The translations under genes were made by a program, and so were the position numbers. A DNA stretch of 64,000 nucleotides. Origin: Alentia gelatinosa (lineage: Eukaryota; Annelida; Polychaeta; Phyllodocida; Polynoidae). This document shows, piece by piece, positions 58,101 to 64,000 of the stretch; position 1 is the first letter of the stretch; the number at the start of each line of letters is the position of its first letter. The notes beneath the pieces are model-generated. The model was not told where the DNA came from. It made no database searches and saw only the letters and a list, made by a program, of their open reading frames with translations. The stretch covers positions 33,451,300-33,515,299 of the forward strand of contig OX465581.1 of NCBI GenBank assembly GCA_950022655.1, written 5' to 3'.

Positions 58101-59560
58101 GCTTCGTACCCTGATAAAGGCAACATCTCTTTAACCGAAACTAGGGTCAATAGAAGCCAGTCTTAACTACCAAAATGGAAACTGATTGAATTGAAAGGTT
58201 CAATCATTAAAAAAGTTCTGACAACCTTATAGTAAGACGGACGTTTGGTTGGTTGGTGGCACATCTCCCATCATCTTTAATTGATAGTCGGCTACTGCGC
58301 ATGTGTCTCCTTCGCCATATATAACATTCCGTCCATGTGCATATGGTGTGTATATCGATATTGTCTGGTAGTACATAACCTCACATTGAGTATTAGGATT
58401 TCACCTTAGATATGGTAAAATGTGCCACATGGCTAATCTCACCTAAACTTAAAAAAAAATAAATTTAGATGTATAAATGTAATTGCATGTACATTATAAA
58501 TTATTTTATTAAAATTGAATTAAATCAAATTATAATTGAGTCAAAAGATTGAAAGCGTACAGGTTATTCTGAATTATAGTGAAAACACAGAGCCAGGCCA
58601 CTCAAGAAAAAACTTGTTTATGTAGGCGAGGTTAAGTAAAATACATGTATTCTGGGAAGATTGTCATCTAGTATCCGGGAATGTTCTCCATTCTGCCAAA
58701 GGAATCTAAAGGTCAAAATCCTTCCAGTGGATTCCTGTCCCTCGGGAACTACAAAATGACATATGTCCATACATGTATACGTACTTTGGATATAAACACA
58801 CCTAATCTTGTCATACTTATCTATGAAATCTGTTATGATACATGTACACCATAACGCAGGTAACTGCATCCAGATAGTAATACTGATAAGGCCTATGATG
58901 CGATATGTCAAACTAACTTATATTACGAAATATCTTTATAGATGTGTTGAGGTGTGGTCTCACGGGTAGATACCGCTTGAATAAGCAGACATGGCACTAG
59001 ACCATCGTTCTGTTTGTTCATCTGACGGCCTTATATCGTCTGAACTTATCCAACAACAAAAAGCTATTTCATCTAAGAGAAAGTCATATCAAAAGAGCTG
59101 TTGTCTCTCCCCAAGTTTTTTTTTTTTTTTAATTATCAGCTGGAATTGACAAATTATCAACATCCACCGAGAAATGTCTCTGAAGTAGAAACTGAAATAG
59201 TGGTGTTTATACTTTCAAAATCTTCACGTTCCTGAAAGTTAATAGTACAACTGAATACATGGGGAAGTGAGTCAAATTTGTGTAGTAACATCGGAGGAGT
59301 ATGTTTACATTACAGTTTTGCGGACCACAGGGACTCTACATTGGCTGTCTTTCTCTCTGGCATGATAGGATTTTATCCTTTACCACCATGGCTTGGTCGA
59401 ATCCGGTAGGATACAGTGTATGTGCGTGCGTGATACTGGACACGACCATATATTTTGGTACAGCCTATTGAATATATGCCCTAGTGTGCACCATTAGGGA
59501 ACCAGTCGTTATGATATTACTAAACACAAATACACACTATAAGATCGGGGTTTCTCCACT
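55166..59560. other. Gene-poor stretch
   Basis: Only short frames. The minus-strand frame 56259-56525 (88 codons) has no recognisable domain. Nothing else supported. Confidence 0.45.
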
Positions 59561-59844
59561 TTATCTCAGCCCGGTATTTTTCTCCAGAGGCTTTACATTA
59601 GGAACTCATACTCCAAGCCCATGATGGTGGTGTACCCTATACGCAATGGTTAATTTGGTAAGTTATTCCATTAATAAATGATATTACACGGAGAAAGATA
59701 AAATCAGAAACCCACGCGATGAAAATAACTTCGTCCGCACTCCACCGAGCTTGACTGTGGAGTAATTTACAAAGCGAAGCTGAGTGAAAAGCGTAGCGGT
59801 CAAATGAGGACCAAGTTATTTTCATCTCGTGAGTTTCCTTCTAA
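59561..59844 (+). mobile_element. Family-A hairpin element
   Basis: Begins TTATCTCAGCCCGG and ends TTTCCTTCTAA, the same ends as 27581-27874, with inverted internal copy GAGAAAGATAA (59691-59701) and hairpin 59707-59840 whose arms start AGAAACCCACGCGATGAAAA. Apex around CAAAGCGAAGCTGAG. Confidence 0.85.
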
Positions 59845-59849
59845 GGTGG

Positions 59850-60267
59850 GATTTACACGGAGAGACTTCAGTACTTGAGATTGGTGTACTTTACATATCT
59901 TCCCCAGACTCCCATGATTTTTCATGTCCAATAATTTTAGAGCAGAATGCTGAAATTGAGCTTTCCCAGTCTCTAGGGAAAATGGCGGATTTGATTCACA
60001 CGGAAGGTACAAAGTCTCAGACAAGCATTTCCACTGAGACTAGGGGACTCTCGTTATCAGTGGGAAGTATGCCAAACTCACTTGAACGCCTGAAACATTT
60101 TAAACGGGATTAAAATCCAAATTGCTTGTGATTATATACCTTGGCAGGGAAATTTGCTTGCTCAGTCTCAGGGAATTGAGACCTGTGTGTGTCACACGAG
60201 GAGACTGTACCAGCAAGGAATTATCTCAGACAAACCCTAGTGAAGGTACACGATTCCCTCCGTGTGA
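59850..60267. mobile_element. Possible MITE with TTYACACGGAGRGA ends
   Basis: Left ATTTACACGGAGAGA and right TCCCTCCGTGTGAATA are inverted; another ATTCACACGGAAGG lies inside at 59993. Internal GTCTCAG/CTGAGAC words recur. Boundaries uncertain. Confidence 0.4.
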
Positions 60268-60451
60268 ATAGGTAATTATCCGATTACTTACCTTTGGTTA
60301 AAGTATGAAGGAGAATTAAGGTTCTTGCGAGCCTAGGGACACTTCTGAGTGCCCTAGGGTAACAGTCCCACTTTAGGACCCTTCCAGCCCCACCCACTGC
60401 AGGCACCCGTCCATCATCTAGAGGAGTAGTATAAGGGAATGGGAGTCTCAC

Positions 60452-60637
60452 CAGCAGCTCCACGGGGCCCACGTCGGAGGCAGCGCCCGTGGCCCGGCGC
60501 ACGACGAACAGCGTCACCCTGGAGCCGAGGTAGAGCAGCAGGGTGGTGGAGAGCACCACGACGGTGGTCGTAGTCACGCCGGACTGCCCCATGAGACTGG
60601 TCAACCGTGCAACGCTCGCCGCACTGACGACGACCAT
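60452..60637 (-). CDS. Candidate exon encoding a membrane segment
   Basis: A GC-rich frame starting at ATG 60637: 62 codons to a good donor GTGAGA at 60451. Residues 21-45 (T-T-T-T-V-V-V-L-S-T-T-L-L-L-Y-L-G...L-F-V-V) form a plausible signal-anchor followed by R-R. An in-frame TGA lies about 20 codons upstream. No family recognised and no downstream exon found to the left, so it may be chance in GC-rich DNA. Confidence 0.25.
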
Positions 60638-60639
60638 CC

Positions 60640-62684
60640 CCGTCAGGTCACGCCGGGAGTACCCTACTCTCCTCCAACCACTTCAAGTCCCTGGAGCCAA
60701 AGTTCGAGACCTACGCCCTGTCAATGGTCTCCCTGTCCTGTCCACTCCAGATTAGGCGTGCAGGTTGATGGGAATGGGGAGCCCCCGCTCCCCTCCTCTA
60801 CCGGCCCTTCACCGTATGGATGAGTATTTGTGTGCACTGATAATAGCGGGCTTTGTTGTCGTTTTGGTGTGGATGTGTACAGACTTAGGATTGCTGGGTT
60901 CAATCTCAGTTGTCCATCTCAACTACTTTGCGGTTTGGGGTCTTTGTCGACACACTTCGCTGACCTCTCAAAATAACTGCACGTCTTGCCAGATTAAGGT
61001 GACCCGCACTGGACGCATTTAAGCAAAGTAGGGTGAATGCAGTACTCCGTAACAATCTTCAGACTGCAGTGTAAAAAGGCCGGGTACGCAGGTGCTAAGC
61101 GCCGTCAAAGGAAAGGTGTGTGGCCGCGGCGCTTCCCTTGATCCACATACAGGTGACAGACCACTCAGGTGTGTCGGGCGGGAAGCTACGTCGCTCCTCC
61201 AGGGGGTGAGTTCAGAGAGTGGTAGCTGACAGGATCGGTGTGGCTGCTGTGAAGCCGCCCGCGCCCCGCCCGCCCCTGTCCTCCACGGAGCGGCGGATGA
61301 CCTCCGGGCCGGTGCTAATGAGCATTTCATAACTGTATTAAACGGGATTAGCTCGGTGATCCCTGCATCTGTCCGGGATTGACTGTGATCCAGTCGATAA
61401 TCTATTGATTTGCAGATGACAACCACATGCCCAAGGCCGAACGAGCTCACTCCCCCTCCCCTACCCCTACAGCGTCCATGTCACCACTGATGTCACCCGC
61501 ACTTAGCGTCCTCACTATTCTTACCCGCCCTCCATTAAAGACCTCAGTGTACATTAACAAAACTCTGCATCATAGCATCTTCTTCACCGGGAACCTGCGC
61601 TGGGAGTGTGATAATGGATTCCTCCAGATAAGATAATCATGTAGTACGACCCCCAAGTCTCGCTAGGCGCCACGTCTGTGACCAGGTGGCGCCATGTGGC
61701 CGGCATGAGACGCCCTCGACCAGTCAGCAGCGTCTGGTTAGGCGCAGGGTTGGGCGTCTGATGTGCATGACAACTGACGTACAGGGACCGTGTGCTGTGC
61801 TAACTGGGAACCACGGGCGCATCCGTGTCTTTCTGTATGTATACAACCATAGCCGTACGGTACAACCACTGGGGCATGACACAGTTCCCAACGTGACCAA
61901 CAGTGTCTCCACGTTTCGCCTTCACCACGTAACTACGAACTCAACTCCCTCTAGCGGCCGGGCACAACAGGTCACTGGGGTCAGCGTACTTCCCTCCATG
62001 GCAGGGGAGGCTGGTGAAGTCTTCTGGAAGACGAGGAGGACTGTTTGCGGCCCGCCAAAGCGTTGTGGCCGTGTTGGGGAGGAGGGAGGGGGTGGTGCGA
62101 TAGAGTAAACAGTGTGCTTTATATATACATCCGCACAGCAGTACGTTTGGGCCACCTGACGCAGCCCGGACGGTAGCGGTGTCATTGAGTAATAGAGTGA
62201 ACACGGCAGGCCACGTGGGTGTGGGTGTGTGTGGTGAGTATAGACTGGTGTGTATGAGTGTATGAGTACCCCCTTCGTCCTGAAACCAGTCCCCGGCCTC
62301 GCCCCGCACCTGAGATCCGTCCTCTTGTGCAGCGCGTGTGGCACCCGGGAGGACCCACGCTCCAGTTGTACCTGCCACGTTTAACTAACCCCCGACCACA
62401 CACACTCACTCAGGGGAGTTTCCTGGATGATTAGCGATGCGTGTAATCCACATGCGGTCAGGTACTGGTTACAACTGGGCGCAGTGCATGCGCAGGTCAC
62501 TGTGGATCATTAGATGTGGCGCACATCGATCCTCGCAGGCCTCGTGTTGAAGGCCGGCGTTAATCCCAGGACAAGGCCTTGAGGCCGGGGACGGCGGGAG
62601 CGGCGCGACGTGTCACGGTTCACGGCACAAAGGACATGCATTAAATTACCCGATGCACTTAGCTGGGTAATATATACTGTTTCA
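60640..62684. other. GC-rich stretch without a supported gene
   Basis: CpG-rich relative to its surroundings, with overlapping frames on both strands (for example 61019-61450, 61686-62108, 61922-62378), none with a domain. Could hold a promoter or a first exon of a gene outside the window; not shown by the sequence. Confidence 0.4.
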
Positions 62685-62999
62685 TTATCCACCTAATATA
62701 AAGTGTCCGTAGAAAATACATAAGGAGTGTTATGGACATACCCGGCGCATACGGATATGTTGTATGCTCCGGGTGGCGCATATGGAAAAATAGTATGTAT
62801 GGGGAAAATTAGTGTATAACAAGAACGAAGTGATATGGAAAGGTTGATAATCAATACAATATAGACTGGTTTCAAATAAAATCGATTGCATGCTCCTCGA
62901 AGTTGACTCTACGTAATATCCTCGCATGGGCTCGGATATTACTACGCGTCAACCTCTCGGAGCATGTGGGCGCTTGTATCGGAAACCAGTCAATATTGT
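62685..62999 (+). mobile_element. Family-C hairpin element, copy 2
   Basis: Terminus TTATCCACCTAATATAAAGT, inverted internal copy AGGTTGATAAT (62841-62851), hairpin 62852-62999 with arms GACTGGTTTC.../...GAAACCAGTC, words GCATGCTCC and GTTGACTCTACGTAATAT. Homologous to 43310-43741. Confidence 0.8.
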
Positions 63000-63005
63000 G
63001 TACTA

Positions 63006-63317
63006 TGGAGAAACCAAACAAGAGTTAGTCTTGTTGTTGTTTATTGCACGACGGCAAGATCGCATATTACTGCGCGAGGCGAAGCCGAGAGCAGTAATAT
63101 GCGATATTGCCAGAGTGCGATGAACAATAACACGATTAACTCGAGTTTGGTTTAGAATTTATCCTACCCTGCCCGTCTAAATTACTTCTACATTAACAAA
63201 TGACGTCATTTGTCAAGTGTATCCCACTAGAGCGATATTTTTCATTTTTCTGAACTCCAGACCGAATACAGTGACCCAATGTTAAGCCTATGGAGTTTTT
63301 TATTAGGGGTAGGATAA
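63006..63317 (-). mobile_element. Family-A hairpin element, reverse orientation
   Basis: Terminus GGGGTAGGATAA at right, inverted internal copy TTTATCCTACCCTGCCC at 63162, hairpin about 63010-63157 with arms starting AAACCAAAC and apex GAGGCGAAGCCGAG (63076-63089). Lies six bases from family-C copy 2. Confidence 0.85.
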
Positions 63318-64000
63318 ATCTTGATATACTATGCCTGGCAGTCACCTGAACCGTGTTCAAAATCGAGAAATTCTAGAAACGTCAGAGCAGGAAGATTTGA
63401 CCGCTTTTTGTTGACGTTTCTCTTTTACAACAGAATATAGGTTAGGCTGGACGCCAACAACCTTTTGAATCCGTTTATTTATTTCCTCACAAAGCACAAA
63501 CAGTTTCGAAACCCAGTATGTGAACCTGCCGCGGGCGTATTGCATACTAAAATGCACCAAACGACACAGGATTCTATGGATCCGGACCTTTTTCACCACA
63601 AAAAAAAATACACCACAGTAAAAGAATGGTAAAAGTTCTTCGAGTTAATCCATACGAAATCAAAACGCTTAAAGATTATCATAAATCAAATGCTAAATAC
63701 AAAAAATGGAATTACATTAAATGGCTAGATCAAATTTACATTTATATGCTAACCTAACTTCAATACTATCAGATGATTTTTGTACTTATCATTTTATCTA
63801 TTGCAACTACTATTCTTTGTGTAACACTGGAATTCAAAAATAGATTTTGGAAAACTTCCTCTTGCTTTCAGGTTACAAGTAGCCTAAACAGAAGTGCATT
63901 TTTCACAGATATTTATGTCTTTTTATATGATTCAAATTCTGTTTTTGCTCCGTTGGTGTGACCTCAGAACCTATGTCTGACGCAAACAGTTACAGTCGTC
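63318..64000. other. AT-rich end of window, nothing recognised
   Basis: Short frames only; no element boundary seen. Confidence 0.4.

Noticed and set aside
61019..62409. Several 60-145-codon frames in GC-rich DNA
   Set aside because: They overlap on both strands without motifs; GC content alone explains the lack of stops.
1..64000. CRISPR arrays, tRNA or rRNA genes
   Set aside because: No regularly spaced short direct repeats and no cloverleaf or rRNA-like sequence seen; the gene structure is eukaryotic.

Overview
This window is animal nuclear DNA. It has spliced genes with GT-AG introns, long AT-rich introns, a LINE, a Penelope-like element and very many short non-autonomous DNA transposons. 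Two host genes can be rebuilt exon by exon. The repeat content (many palindromic elements, pogo-like MITEs, a GIY-YIG Penelope element) would fit a marine invertebrate, perhaps a mollusc. The lineage is inferred from the general look of the sequence and not from a diagnostic gene.

Layout. 1-1951 is the decayed 3' part of a LINE: endonuclease remnant, reverse transcriptase, poly(A). 2337-3274 is a composite palindrome made of three hairpins. 3.4-13 kb is mostly featureless, with one pogo-like MITE (7575-7999), a minisatellite and a TIR module. 13.5-16.2 kb is a Penelope-like retroelement with an almost intact RT plus GIY-YIG frame. 16325-16810 is a foldback element. 17303-25068 (+) is a four-exon TRIM-type gene (RING, B-box, coiled coil, long disordered tail; 788 aa). 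26.2-28.2 kb is a dense nest of mobile elements. 28.3-40.5 kb (-) is an eight-exon inositol-trisphosphate 3-kinase gene (415 aa) whose introns carry many small transposons. 41-64 kb has no gene I can support. It holds MITEs, a 250-bp GGGA tract, a TA-flanked MITE with telomere-like repeats, further hairpin elements and one weak candidate exon near 60.5 kb.

The two host genes stand tail to tail: TRIM runs rightward and ends at 25068, and the kinase runs leftward with a predicted 3' end near 28.28 kb. The interval between them (25.1-28.2 kb) is almost entirely transposon.

The most interesting signal is a group of short elements with one common architecture: a terminus reading TTATC, an inverted copy of that terminus inside, then a terminal hairpin. 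In one copy (27581-27874) the insertion interrupts another repeat that exists uninterrupted in the TRIM intron. Comparing the two gives an exact empty site: insertion between two Ts with no target duplication. This is the structure known for Helentron-associated rolling-circle elements (HINE/DINE-1-like). At least three otherwise different families (A, B, C) share this layout, and their hairpin tips share a motif (GTAAT, then GAGGCGAAGCCGAG or a variant, then ATTAC), so I infer that one machinery mobilises them all.
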